A stretch of DNA of 64,000 nt from positions 2,294,001 to 2,358,000 of the forward strand of contig NZ_CP070326.1 in assembly GCF_016917755.1 (NCBI RefSeq), read 5' to 3'. Made by a program: the position numbers and the translations under genes. The notes beneath the pieces are model-generated. The model was not told the DNA's origin. It worked only from the letters and a program-made list of their open reading frames with translations, and searched no databases. This DNA is from Streptomyces noursei. GTDB lineage: Bacteria; Actinomycetota; Actinomycetes; Streptomycetales; Streptomycetaceae. Shown piece by piece: positions 19,047 to 28,603 of this stretch (the first letter of the stretch is position 1; each line of letters begins with the position of its first letter).

Positions 19047-19399
19047 TTGTCGAAAACCATCTCGACGGAGGAGGCATTCGGAGCGGACGAAGCCGGAGCG
19101 ACACCAAAGACGTTACCGGCCACCTCCGCGGCCGCGTCTCCAGCCAGCTCAGCCGCGGCCTTCCCGTGCACGTACGCCTTCTGAGCCGCACCGGCAACCG
19201 CCCTGCCGACCTTACCCGCCAGATTTGCCAGGCCACCGATGGCCTGCGGCGCGTTGCCCGGCTCCTGCACCTTCATGGCGGCCGCAGGAACGGCCGGCGC
19301 CTTCGCCTCAGCAGCCTGCGCCGAGCCCTGAGTCGTCACAATCAGGGCGGCACTCGCAAGCGCGACACCGACCCCCGCGGCTATCTTCTTCTTGTTCAC
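19043..19399 (-). CDS. Small exported precursor, candidate SDP-like antimicrobial peptide
   Basis: 118 residues from a GTG preceded by GGAAAGGGAAG. The start (NKKKIAAGVGVALASAALIV) is a classical signal peptide with an Ala-x-Ala cleavage site before AEAKAPAV. The mature part is rich in Ala and Gly with GxxxG/AxxxA spacing over about residues 55-100 (IGGLANLAGKVGRAVAGAAQ), which could form a membrane-active helix. It contains no cysteine, unlike B. subtilis SdpC. It is first in an operon with SdpA-like, SdpB-like and DCC genes, so a processed toxin peptide is the leading inference. No separate immunity gene was recognised. Confidence 0.7.
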   Translation of the reverse strand: MNKKKIAAGVGVALASAALIVTTQGSAQAAEAKAPAVPAAAMKVQEPGNAPQAIGGLANLAGKVGRAVAGAAQKAYVHGKAAAELAGDAAAEVAGNVFGVAPASSAPNASSVEMVFDK

Positions 19400-19419
19400 A
19401 CTCTTCCCTTTCCTTTACG

Positions 19420-19438
19420 GCCTGCTTCAACAGCAGGC
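19420..19438 (-). promoter_or_regulatory. Short 5' leader hairpin before the SDP-like operon
   Basis: A 7-bp perfect stem (GCCTGCT with AGCAGGC, 5-base loop) lies about 20 bases upstream of the precursor start, ahead of its ribosome binding site on the minus strand. It may tune translation or mRNA stability. Confidence 0.35.
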
Positions 19439-19439
19439 A

Positions 19440-20002
19440 GGTGATACACCCATCAGGCACGACGGGCGGCATGACGGGTAAATGAATCTCAGGATGCATG
19501 CGCTCAACGCATGACAAAGATGCGTACGCCCTACCGGAATCGCAGCCATGGCGAAAACCACTGGAACGAAAAAGAGTAGTCGTCGGCTAGACGCCGGCAC
19601 ACATCACTTCATCCTGAATCCGCTAAGGAAGTCTCGCAAGGCAACAGGATGAATCCCCGTAACACATGCAGCTCTACCCCCGTTTACCCCCCGGCCCTTC
19701 GATTTGGAAGGGCTTTGCAATGCGTCATGAATATTTCCATGCCCTCGCAAGCGCCGTCTACAGAGTAAGAGGAGAAAAGCCTGATCCGACCTGTCCTGAA
19801 ACTATGCGTGTTGCAGATGCTCCGCACCGAGCGAGGCATCGGAAGACCGGAGGAGAATCCTCCCGTTCGGGAACTGCCTGCTTGCATTACTCTGCGAAGT
19901 TGCGTGCGAAAGAAGAGAGCCGCCACCACATGCTGTGACCTGGCGATGGATTCAGGACAGTGACTGGTAGGGCTCTTCTCGCACAGTGATGATCAGGCTG
20001 AC
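19440..20002. other. Gene-free region upstream of the SDP-like operon
   Basis: About 560 bases with lower GC than the surroundings. Small open frames here (for example on the plus strand from 19666) lack ribosome binding sites and normal codon bias. It should contain the promoter of the leftward SDP-like operon. Confidence 0.4.
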
Positions 20003-20509
20003 TCAAAAATTCGCTTTGTTGCATCTTGAACACGTCGCGCTGGCTTGAAAGTGTGCCTCCAGTAACCGACGTCGACGAGTCCAGCGGCTCAACGTCGCCA
20101 TACAGGAGGGGCCGGGCGTCACCGTCACGCAGCACAGAACGCGACTGGCCGCGGGCCGACGGCACCGGCCGCAAGGCCGCTGCAAGGCGGACGGCACCCT
20201 CCGCGAACCCGAACCGATGCCCCAACATCGCCCGCACCGTCGTGGCCGGCGATAAAGACCAGCTACGGAAGAGGTGAGACCGTACCGGCGGCCCGGACGC
20301 CGACCGCCGCAGTGGGCGGGAGTCTGTGGCTCGTCCCAGATGCGGATGATGACGTCAACTCCGATGGCGGGTTGCAGGCTGTGCAGGTACAGGTGGTAGC
20401 CGTTGCCGGCTACCACCTGCTCTCGTGACACCTCAGCTGCGGCGCTGTCTTGGAGGTACGCGTCGGAGTCATCGACCTCTACGAAGCAGCGGTCGGGTTC
20501 TGCTGTCAC
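20003..20509 (-). pseudogene. Remnant of an unrecognised small Streptomyces protein
   Basis: The first 65 residues from 20509 look protein-like and acidic (AAAEVSREQVVAGNGYHLYL, then VDVIIRIWDEPQTP). After about 20310 the frame turns into Arg/Cys-rich noise, typical of an out-of-frame GC-rich sequence. The overlapping frame just below (about 20240-20060) is again protein-like. A frameshifted or rearranged relic is the best reading. I do not know the function. Confidence 0.35.
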
Positions 20510-20590
20510 GGTGCAACTCGGAGAGCAGCGCCACCGTGCCGTCCTTGGATCGGTGGTGCCGCCCCGGGCGGTCGCTGGAGCGGCCGGCGG

Positions 20591-22417
20591 TCAGGGTTGG
20601 GTGGTGGCCAGGGCGGTGGTGGTGGCTTTGCCGATGGCGGTGATGGCCTGGGCCGGGTCGGTCAGTTCCAACACGGTAGTGCCTGGTAGAGGGCGAGGGT
20701 CGGGGGCGAAGGCGAGCCAAAGGACTGCGCATCCGGTCTTCCGTAGGGCGGTGATGCGGGCGGTGGCACGGGCGGCTTCGTCGGGGCGGTAGTAGCCGTC
20801 GGAGGCGATGACCAGCAGGCGCCCCGCCCCCGGGCGGTTGAGGTCGAGTCCGGCGGTGAGGGCGTCGGTGGCCTCGGCGAGGCAGTGGCCCCCTCCCTTG
20901 GCGTTGAACTGGGTGACGCAGGCGGGGGTACGCCCGGGGGCCGTAATGGCGGTGATGGATTGGTCGTAGGCGACGGTGGCGCTGCGGGAGTCGGGGTCGG
21001 TGAGAGCGGTGGCTTTGGCGAGAATCCAGGCGGCGGAGGCGATGGGTGCGGCGGCCGCTGACATGGATCCGGAGACGTCGACGGCGATCCCGACCCGCAG
21101 GGCTGGTGTGGAGGTGGGGCGGTGGATGGTGCGGGTCCAGGGTGTTGCGGTGGGGGTGGCGCCTGCGGCGCGTTGGGCATCGCGGGCCAGGGCTTGGCGC
21201 ATGTTGAGGCGGCCGGGCGGGGCGGCGGATGCGGTGACGGTCGTGGTGCGTTCCCTGTAGGCGGCGGCCCGAAGTGCCCGTGCCAGCTGTCCGGCGGCCG
21301 CTTTTTCACCCGCCAGCGGGGGCCGGGTGCCGGTCACCGGTGAGCGGTAGCGGCCGTTGGTGGGCTTTCCGGGGGTGTAGGGGCGGGCGCCGGGGGCGAA
21401 GACCTTCTCGGCGGTCTTCGCGGCCTGTCGTTGCTGGGCGGCCTGGGTGTTCTTGGCCTGGGCACGGGCCGCTCGGGTGGCGGCGACCTTGGCTTCGGCC
21501 TCGGCTCGGGCGGCCTCGTTCGCCTGGACCGTGGCGACGACCTTGCTGATCGCTTCGGCCAGTTCGCCGGTGCGGCCGCCGCCTGGTGTTTTGTCGGGTG
21601 TCGGTTCCGGTCCGGTGGAGTTGGTGCCGAGTGCCTGGCACCAGGCTTTGGCGTGCTCCATCATCGTCGCGCCATCTTCGTCGGCGGTGGCGTGGGCCGC
21701 CGTCCAGATGTCGGCGAGGGTGTCGAGAATGTCGGGGCCGAGGATGCCGGTCACGGTGTTGTGCAGGGGTTCGGTTTCGTCCGGGTCGAGGATTCCGGCG
21801 TCCCGGCGGGCCAGGAGCAGCCCGGCGGCGAGGGCTGCCTGCCACCGGTCAGTGGGGGTCTGGCTGGTGAAGTCGTCCAGGACCAGGGTGCGGACAGCGG
21901 CACGCAGGTAGCGGCGGTCGCCGGGGCGGCGGCGCAGGTGGGCCTGCTCGGCGCGGGACTCCTCCAGCACCTGCCCCGCCACATCGAGGGCCGTGCCGCG
22001 CAGGTGGGGTTCGGGCAGCCAGCGGGAGTGGGCGGCGTGGGCGGCCTCGTGAACGAAGGCGCCCCAGGCCGTGGGGTACCGCGCCTCGTCGCCGGGGCGT
22101 CCTGGGCGGATGCTGGCGGGGGTCAGCGGGGCGAAGAGGGCGGTGTCGATCTCGAGTTGGGCGGTGGTGGGGTAGAAGGCGGCGGGGGCGCCGGAGCGGG
22201 TGCCGTGTTCGCAGGTGACCAGGATGTCCTCGCGCCCGGTCAGTTCCGGCAGCCGGGCGCTCAGTGCTGCTGCGATGCGAAGCCAGTGACGCTTGTGTGC
22301 GGTGGGGCGGGGTTCGGTGAGGCAGCCACCGTCGTCCGCCCACCGTGCGGCTGCCCATTCGGCTTCGGAGAGGGCGGGCGGGGCTGCTGGGAGGTGGTTG
22401 TGCAACTGCGCAGCCAT
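20591..22417 (-). CDS. VWA-domain protein partnered with a MoxR ATPase
   Basis: 608 residues. The N-terminal 250 are a helical, peptidase-like region with a HEAAHAAHS motif (about residue 123) that resembles a zinc-protein HExxH variant. A charged coiled-coil-like linker rich in Ala/Glu/Lys (about 285-345) follows. The C-terminal von Willebrand factor A domain carries a complete MIDAS motif DVSGSMS (Asp447, Ser449, Ser451) with later Thr/Asp contacts. MoxR/VWA pairs act as metal-ion-dependent chaperones for assembly of complexes. It is 115 bases downstream of the MoxR gene. The target complex is unknown. Confidence 0.8.
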   Translation of the reverse strand: MAAQLHNHLPAAPPALSEAEWAAARWADDGGCLTEPRPTAHKRHWLRIAAALSARLPELTGREDILVTCEHGTRSGAPAAFYPTTAQLEIDTALFAPLTPASIRPGRPGDEARYPTAWGAFVHEAAHAAHSRWLPEPHLRGTALDVAGQVLEESRAEQAHLRRRPGDRRYLRAAVRTLVLDDFTSQTPTDRWQAALAAGLLLARRDAGILDPDETEPLHNTVTGILGPDILDTLADIWTAAHATADEDGATMMEHAKAWCQALGTNSTGPEPTPDKTPGGGRTGELAEAISKVVATVQANEAARAEAEAKVAATRAARAQAKNTQAAQQRQAAKTAEKVFAPGARPYTPGKPTNGRYRSPVTGTRPPLAGEKAAAGQLARALRAAAYRERTTTVTASAAPPGRLNMRQALARDAQRAAGATPTATPWTRTIHRPTSTPALRVGIAVDVSGSMSAAAAPIASAAWILAKATALTDPDSRSATVAYDQSITAITAPGRTPACVTQFNAKGGGHCLAEATDALTAGLDLNRPGAGRLLVIASDGYYRPDEAARATARITALRKTGCAVLWLAFAPDPRPLPGTTVLELTDPAQAITAIGKATTTALATTQP

Positions 22418-22532
22418 GACTGGGGATTCCCTTCGGGTACGTGGCGTACGGGGTGTGCGGTGGTGGCGCCTGGGGCGGCCTGGGCGTGGGCCTGTGGGCC
22501 CGGCCCGGCCGTGCGCCGGGCCGGGGGTGTGT

Positions 22533-23741
22533 TCAGAGCTGGCGGCCGAGGGCGAGGGCGGTGATCGGGCGGCCGAGGGCTTTGGTGACGATCTCGGCGA
22601 CTACATCGCGGTCTTCCAGGGGCGCAATGCCAACCAGGTTGGCGAAGGCCGCCTCGGTGCCCAGAACATCGGAGATCTTCTGGAAGGCGATCAACTCACG
22701 TAGCTGCGGGGCCCAGCCGACTTCGCCTGCCTGCTGGCTGGTGGCGAGGTGGCGGGCGACGCGAACCGCCGTGCGGTTGATCTTCAAGGAGGCGGCCAGG
22801 TCGTAGTCCGAACCGACCTGGATCTGGACCGAGAACCGGCTGGCGAGGGCCTCTGTGAGCACCGCCCCGTGCACGCCGGGGTTGTGACCGGCGATCACGT
22901 AGAAACCGTCGGTGGCGGTGATCGTCTCGCCCTTGTGCGCCTTGACCTGGATCTGCCGCCGCCCGTCCATCGCCGGATACAAGGCGGCCAGCACCTTCGG
23001 CGAGATCAGCGTCGCGTCGTCCAAGAGGAGGGCTCGCCCCTCTTGCATCGCGGTGACGAGTGGTCCGTAGATGAACTCGTAGCCGCCGCTTGAGTCCTGG
23101 GTGTATTCGCCGATCAGGTCGCCGACCGTGGTGTCCCCGTCCCCGGCCACCGTGATCAGGTCCGGGAAGGCCGCCTCGATCAATGAGGTCTTCCCTGTCC
23201 CCGGCGGCCCGTACAACAACACCGCAACCCCCGCCTCGCGCAACCTGCGCAACGCTTCGACATCTGGGAGCTGCGCCAGTGCCCTGGGGTGGTAGTGCTG
23301 CCCGTTCGGACGCCTGATGGGCAGCGGTCGTCCGCCCGGTGGTGCAGTGGGCGGCTGCGCGGGTGCCGAGGACGCCTGGCGGGGTGCTGGGGGCGTGGGC
23401 CCCGGGGTGGGCTGAAGCAATACGGCCCGCTGTGCTGCGGCTGCGGTCTTGGGAGTTGCCCGGTACATACGGGGCTTGGAGCCCACCCGCTCCGCTCCGC
23501 CCTGAACCACCAGGGTTTCACAGGCGTTGCCAACCGCGCCTCCGGAATGTCCCAGCATCTTCGCCAGCTCGGTGACGCTGAACATCGAACCAGGGTGATC
23601 TGCCAGGATCTTCGCGACGCGGGCCCGCAACTCACCCGGGCGCGCCTTCGACGGCGCAGCCAGGGATGTCGGGGCGGCCGAGGCGAATGGTGCCTGAGCC
23701 TGAGGTTGGGACTGGGACGCTGGTTGGGGTGGGGTGGCCAT
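22533..23741 (-). CDS. MoxR-type AAA+ ATPase with N-terminal winged helix
   Basis: 402 residues from an ATG with ACGGAGG upstream. After a Pro/Gln-rich start there is a winged-helix domain (about 37-95; FSVTELAKMLGHSGGAVGNAC), then a proline linker. The AAA+ ATPase has Walker A GPPGTGKTS (178-186), Walker B-type LLLDDATLISP, and a sensor in IAGHNPGVHG. This is the MoxR/dynein-like class. The winged helix is related to the C-terminal domain of the protein at 4277-5209, which is unusual for a MoxR protein and hints at DNA targeting. It should work with the VWA protein encoded just after it. Confidence 0.85.
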   Translation of the reverse strand: MATPPQPASQSQPQAQAPFASAAPTSLAAPSKARPGELRARVAKILADHPGSMFSVTELAKMLGHSGGAVGNACETLVVQGGAERVGSKPRMYRATPKTAAAAQRAVLLQPTPGPTPPAPRQASSAPAQPPTAPPGGRPLPIRRPNGQHYHPRALAQLPDVEALRRLREAGVAVLLYGPPGTGKTSLIEAAFPDLITVAGDGDTTVGDLIGEYTQDSSGGYEFIYGPLVTAMQEGRALLLDDATLISPKVLAALYPAMDGRRQIQVKAHKGETITATDGFYVIAGHNPGVHGAVLTEALASRFSVQIQVGSDYDLAASLKINRTAVRVARHLATSQQAGEVGWAPQLRELIAFQKISDVLGTEAAFANLVGIAPLEDRDVVAEIVTKALGRPITALALGRQL

Positions 23742-24773
23742 GGGCGCCTCCGTTCATGGGCGTCGGAAGGTGGTAGGTCGGCTACTTGTCGGCGGGCGGC
23801 GCCTGGCGCGGCACACGGGGCCGGGGCGGGCGAGACATGGGCTCGATCGGCCGTCTGGGCCGGGGGATGCGGGGGATTACAGGGGCGTTGTCGTCCGAGG
23901 CATGGCACATGGGTCGGCTCCGTCTCTTCAGGCGTTGGTGGGGGCGGTGTACGGCGGCCTTCAGGCAGCGGTGGCCGGAATCACTTTTGGCCGCACTTCA
24001 CCCGTACGCGGATATCCTCCGCGAAGGAATTGGCGGGATTTCCCATTCCTGCCCCCGGGAACAATTCAAATATAGCTCGATCCGCATTTCACCTGAAGCC
24101 GGATTAGGCTTGATAATGCTGGACTTCTCGCGAATTCACGACGGGAATTCAGGGGCATTTCCGGGCGTGCGACGCAAGGCGTCGTGGTTCGTGGTATTGA
24201 CGACCGTTTCCCAGGTGTCGGCACGCGACACTCCCGGCGCGGCCCCCGGCGCGGCCCCCGGCGCGGCCCCCGGCGCGGCCCCCGGCGCGGCCCCCGGCGC
24301 GGCCCCCGGCGCGGCCCCCGGCGCGGCCCCCGGCGCGGCCCCCGGCGCGGCCCCCGGCGCGGCCCCCGGCGCGGCCCCCGGCGCGGCGGCACCCTCGGCT
24401 GCGCCCGGGCGCCGCCGCGCCTCGTAGGTGTGCGGAGAGCTGAGCAGTTACAGGAAGATCTGCAGGAGGGTGACCACAGGGCGGGGTTGAGGTACGGACG
24501 ATTGCACGGCCTGGTGCCGGCAACGCTCAGGGATCACAGGCGGCCGGGGCCTGTCATAAGTAGATCGGGATGCTTTGCTGCACCGATATACAGTCGCCCT
24601 CGCCCACGGGTGGCTCGCCGGGCGCTTGACCTGTGGCTACGGGCCCAGCGGGGGTGTCGTATCCAAGCGCGTACACGGAAGCGAGGGTGGAAACGACGCC
24701 CGGATCGACGGGGGAATCGCCAACGCGCCGCTCGGGCTCGATATGTGGCTTACAGGGGCGTTGAGCTGCGCTT
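23742..24773. other. Gene-poor kilobase with a tandem repeat
   Basis: About 1 kb between the MoxR gene and the end of the LysM/BTAD gene. Open frames exist on both strands but consist largely of the translated 12-base repeat and lack family features. Upstream of the repeat the sequence is somewhat AT-richer than usual. It may include the MoxR promoter. Confidence 0.4.
24231..24389. repeat. 12-base tandem repeat, about 12-13 copies
   Basis: The unit GGCCCCCGGCGC is repeated exactly 12 times from 24241 to 24384, with partial units on both sides. Copies are identical, which suggests recent expansion by slippage. In one plus frame it reads as Pro-Gly-Ala-Ala repeats. No gene with clear support contains it. 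Confidence 0.85.
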
Positions 24774-27040
24774 TCACCCCATTCGGCGCGTGGGGGTCCG
24801 CGGTGCGATGAGAGCTTGGGTGGCTGGGTCGAGTTCGAGGCCGAGGTCGGCGAGGTGGCGTTCGAGACGGGTGTAGGCGTGGCGGGCGGCGTCGTGGCGG
24901 CCCGCGGCCTGGTATAGCCGGATGGCGTGTTGGGTCAGCCGCTCGTGGTCAGGGTGGAGCGCTCCGAGGTGTTCCAGGAGCGTCAGGATGGTGTCCCGCT
25001 GCTGCGGGGCAGCGGTGGCGTGTTCGGCTCGGTGGGCAAGGCGGAGAGCGACGTCGGTGGCCTGCGTGGTGAGGTGTTCCCGGATCGCGTCAGCCCACAG
25101 ATAGTCAGCACCTTGCGCGAAGGGGCCCCGGTAGTGGACAAGGGCCTCTCGCGCAGCGGGCAGGGCGTCATGCGCTGAATCTTTCGGTGGAGAGAATTCT
25201 TCCTTGAGGGTTCTAGTGAAATCTTCGAGATCGGTTTCTACGAGTTCCGGGTGGAGTTTATGGAGCTCTCCTTGGAGCAGGATGAATTCCTGTGCGGTGA
25301 TCCCCGTTGCGGCACGCAGGGCACGTCGTACGGCGCGACGAAGGTTTTTCAAGGCGTTGGATGCGTTGTCGGGTTCCAGGTGGAGTTTGTCGGCGATGTC
25401 AGTGGCGAGGAGTCCGGTGGGGTGGGTGGCCAGCAGGGCGAGGAATTCGTGGACTTCGGGCCTGAGGTTGGTGCCGACGGGTTCGGCGTGGCCGCGGGCG
25501 TACAGCGTGATGGGGCCGAGGACGTGGAGGCGAACGGGCTTGGTCTGTTGCGGGCGGGAGGCGGTGTTGGGATACGGGGCGGCGGGGGCCGGTTCGCCCT
25601 CTGAGTCGTCGGCGGCAGTGGATTTCGGCTGGCTGTCTCGGGCGGGTGGGCGTTGGTCGGGAAGGATGCGCAGGTGGGGGCGTTGGCCGTGGGCGCCGAG
25701 GAGGACTTCGGTCATGTCGCGGCCGGCGTCGGGTGTGAGGTGGAACAGCTTCAGGTGACTGGGGTGTTGGGGGTGTGCGTCGGGTCGGGTAGTGGTGCCG
25801 TCGGCGGCGATGTTCCAGTGCTCGGCGCCCGAAAGTGGGACGTCGAGGGTGAGCACGATCAGGACGCCGGGTTGGCTGCGGGCGGCCAGGGCCTGAACCT
25901 GCCCGAGGTGGGCGGCGTCCGGTGTGGCCAGCAGGAGCAGAGCACCGGGTTCGGTCTCGTCTGCACTGTCCGCTGTTGCCGGGCCCGCTGTCGGCGTGTC
26001 GCGGTCCTGCTGTGCACGGGCGTGGGTGACCAGGTGTTGTTCGGCGATGCGGACCGCTTGTGCGGTGTCGGTGGTCTGGGTCAAGGCGGTGAACTGCGGT
26101 GGCAGTCCGGGGAGCAGGCGGTCGGCGGTGTCTTCGGTGACGACGGCTTTGGTGTGGGGAGGGGCGGGGCGTTGGCGTTCGGCGGCGGTGAGCACGCCGG
26201 TCAGCAGGGAGCGGGCGGCGTCCTCGGCTCCGGGACCGGTCCAGGTGCAGCCGCCGGTGGTGGCCAGGACGTCGACGGGCACCTCCGCGTTGTCGCTTAC
26301 CCCGATGGTCACTGTGTCTGCGCTACGGGGTTGTTGGGGCGGCGTGCGGCGGGTGATCAGGGCTTCGGGGTCGTGGGAGCGACGGGGTTGTGCAGCGGCA
26401 TGCGCGGCTTGAGCGGCCTTGTCGACCAGCGGGCTCAAGGCGGGGACCTGCGCGTCAGGTTCACGCCGACGACGCTGCTGCACGTACCAGTAGCGGCGCG
26501 CGGCCAGGAGACCTGCCGCCGCAGTGATGCCGATCAGGCTCGCCTCCCCGAACCCAATCGTGGCCGATCCCGACGCGGCCTCCATCTCCACCTTGCGGTC
26601 CGCGGCACCGTCGTCCTGTCGTGGTGTGGAGAGGACGTTCCGTCCGGTGACCTGCCGGTCGGTGACGGGTCTGCGGGCGGGAGCCGGCCGTGGCGAAGCG
26701 GGCGAGTCGGACGGGGGCTCCGCTACGGAATCCGGCGGAGGGCCGTCGGGAACGGGGATGGTTGCCGACGAAGCGGGGTGGCGGTCGCTGACGGGGATGG
26801 TCAGTTGCCAGCCGGGCTTTAGCAGGTCAGGGTCGCGGAGGCGGACACCGTCGCTTTGCACCCGATCCTTGTTGAGGGCGTAGATCCGTGGCCACCTGAG
26901 CGCGTCGCCGAGGTGCGCGTAGGCGATGTCCCACAGCGTGTCGCCTTCCATCACCGTGTACTCGATGTGTCGCACCGTTTTGACATTGGCATGAGGCTCG
27001 GCAGCCTCAGTACGGGACGTCGCTGCCGTGCTTGCGGAAC
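24774..27040 (-). pseudogene. LysM/BTAD protein, C-terminal part split off by an IS5-type element
   Basis: About 755 codons. In order: LysM domain (VMEGDTLWDIAYAHLGDALRW, near the start of this part), Pro/Ser linker, a membrane helix (SLIGITAAAGLLAARRYW), a long middle region, an OmpR-like winged helix (LHVLGPITLYARG), and a C-terminal BTAD/TPR-like domain ending near RLERHLADLGLELDP. The frame seems to start with an ATG at 27062, but those residues come from the IS end. Joining 28047-28561, one TA and 24774-27040 restores an uninterrupted 927-residue protein. BTAD/LysM proteins of this kind are common beside Streptomyces Tad genes. Function in this strain is probably lost. Confidence 0.8.
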
Positions 27041-27042
27041 TA

Positions 27043-28044
27043 GGACTTGTCCGGTCGATCATGTGCGGAGCCAGATGGTGAGGGCGGCGGCGGTTGCGGT
27101 GCCGAGGTAGATGTAGCGGCGTTTGTCATAGCGGGTGGCCACGGCTCGGTGTTGCTTGAGTCGGTTGATGGCTCGCTCGATGGTGTTGCGTTTCTTGTAC
27201 CGCTCTTCGTCAAAGCCGGGTGGCCTCCCGCCGCGTGCGCCTTTGCGTAGGCGGGCGGCTTGGCTGTCGGTCTTCTCCGGGATGGTGTGCCGGATTCCTC
27301 GCCTTCGCAGGTATGCGCGACACAGCCTGTTGCTGTAAGCCTTGTCCGCGGCAAGGCTGTTGGGCTTCTTCCGTGGTCTGCCCGAGCCGACCCGCGGGAC
27401 GCGGATCTTGTCCATAACGGCCTTGAACTGGGTGCAGTCCGCCCGCTGACCTGGGGTGACGACCAAGGACAGTGGGCGGCAGCGGCCGTCCGCGCTCAGG
27501 TGGAGCTTGGTGGTGAACCCGCCGCGCGAGCGGCCCAGCCCCTCACCTCCCGCACCACCTCCACCAGCCGGCCGCACAGGCTCTGCCACGGCGTCTCGCC
27601 CTGATGTTCGTGCAGTTCGGCCCCCTTTGACACCGGGACCGGCGGCGGATCATTGCGGGCGCCGGCCGCATGCTGGTGGGCGCGGACGACGGTGGAGTCG
27701 ACCGAGATGTCCCAGTCGATCTCACCCGCGGCGTCAGCTGCCGCCTGGACCTGCTGGAGCAGATGCTCCCACGTGCCGTCGGCCGACCACAGCCGATGGC
27801 GTTCATAGACGGTCTTCCAGGGCCCGAACCGTTCCGGCAGGTCACGCCACTGCACCCCGGTCCGCACCCGATGCAAAATCCCGTCGATGACCTGCCGATG
27901 GTCCCGCCACCGGCCACAACGCCTGTTACTGACCGGCAGAAACGGCCGCAGCCGTTCCCACTCGGCATCACTCAGATCGCCCCGCCCCATGTCCACATCA
28001 ACGACCTGAGCCAGGGATAGTCACATGATCGACCGGACAAGTCC
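27043..28044. mobile_element. IS5-family (IS427-like) insertion sequence
   Basis: 1002 bp with 23-bp perfect inverted ends (27043-27065 and 28022-28044; GGACTTGTCCGGTCG start). It is flanked by a TA duplication (27041-27042, 28045-28046). The transposase is encoded on the minus strand in two frames. It sits inside the LysM/BTAD gene. Confidence 0.9.
27059..27990 (-). CDS. IS5-family transposase, two-frame
   Basis: The first frame (from about 27990 to 27496) has the N-terminal DUF4096-type domain (LSDAEWERLRPFLP, DGILHRVRTGVQWRDLP) and the first catalytic Asp in SVDSTVVRAHQH. The second (ending 27059) has RGGFTTKLHLSADGRCRP, the second Asp in ADKAYSNRLC and the ERAINRLKQHRAVATRYDK glutamate region. 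The two overlap and would be joined by programmed ribosomal frameshifting, as is usual for this group. It looks intact. Confidence 0.85.
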
Positions 28045-28046
28045 TA

Positions 28047-28561
28047 GGGGCGGCTTGCTGCACCACCGCGGGGTCGAGGGGGGCTGTCGCGGCGATCCGG
28101 TGCGGGGCCTCGTTCGCGAAAGAGAGCTGCTGTGCGTTGGCAGTTGCGGGGCGCCAGAGGCTGAGCAGGGCGACGACGAGGGTGCCGATGCACAGCGCGC
28201 CCAGCGAGCCCTTGAGGGACAGGGTGGCGACGTGGTCGTGGTGGGCGCGGCGGTCCTGCAACAGTTGTGGGAGGTGGGCTGTATACCAGCAGATCTCGCG
28301 GACCACGGTATAGGCGAAGGCGGCCCAACAGGCCCAGCCCACCACCGCCAGCAGCTCGATGACCAGCGGATCGCTGATCGGCTGCGCGAGCCGTTCGCCC
28401 AGTTCGTGCCAGGAATGGATGTTGTCGGGCCACGGGACGCCGGTGGCCTGCCACAGCACGTAGGGCATTCCGCCCAGCAGGCCAAGCGTGACGGTGAGAG
28501 TGCCCAGGGCCGTGGCGGCCGCGGTCAGGCGCTCGCGTAGTGCGGCGTGGTGAGTGCTCAT
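28047..28561 (-). pseudogene. LysM/BTAD protein, N-terminal part cut by the IS5-type element
   Basis: About 171 codons from the ATG at 28561, with two or three hydrophobic helices (ALGTLTVTLGLLGGMPYVLW; VIELLAVVGWACWAAFAYTV; ALCIGTLVVALLSLW). The frame enters the IS at 28044 and soon ends. In the uninterrupted gene these membrane helices precede the LysM and BTAD domains. The gene follows the TadG-like gene after 42 bases, so it was the next gene of the Tad operon. Confidence 0.8.
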
Positions 28562-28603
28562 GACGGCCGGTTCGCTCTCCGCGGCAGAAGTGATGAACAG
28601 TCT

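Noticed and set aside
19666..19938. 90-codon plus-strand frame
   Set aside because: No ribosome binding site, weak codon bias and no recognised domain.
21431..22564. 377-codon plus-strand frame over the VWA gene
   Set aside because: Antisense shadow of a gene with a clear MIDAS motif; Gly-rich composition.
24231..24389. CRISPR array
   Set aside because: The repeat is contiguous with no spacers and no cas genes are nearby.
24066..24523. Minus-strand frames through the 12-base repeat (Arg-Gly-Pro or Ala-Gly-Gly-Arg repeats)
   Set aside because: They exist only because the repeat has no stops in any frame; no ribosome binding site or non-repeat domain.
25653..26822. 389-codon plus-strand frame
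   Set aside because: Antisense shadow of the LysM/BTAD gene; no family features.
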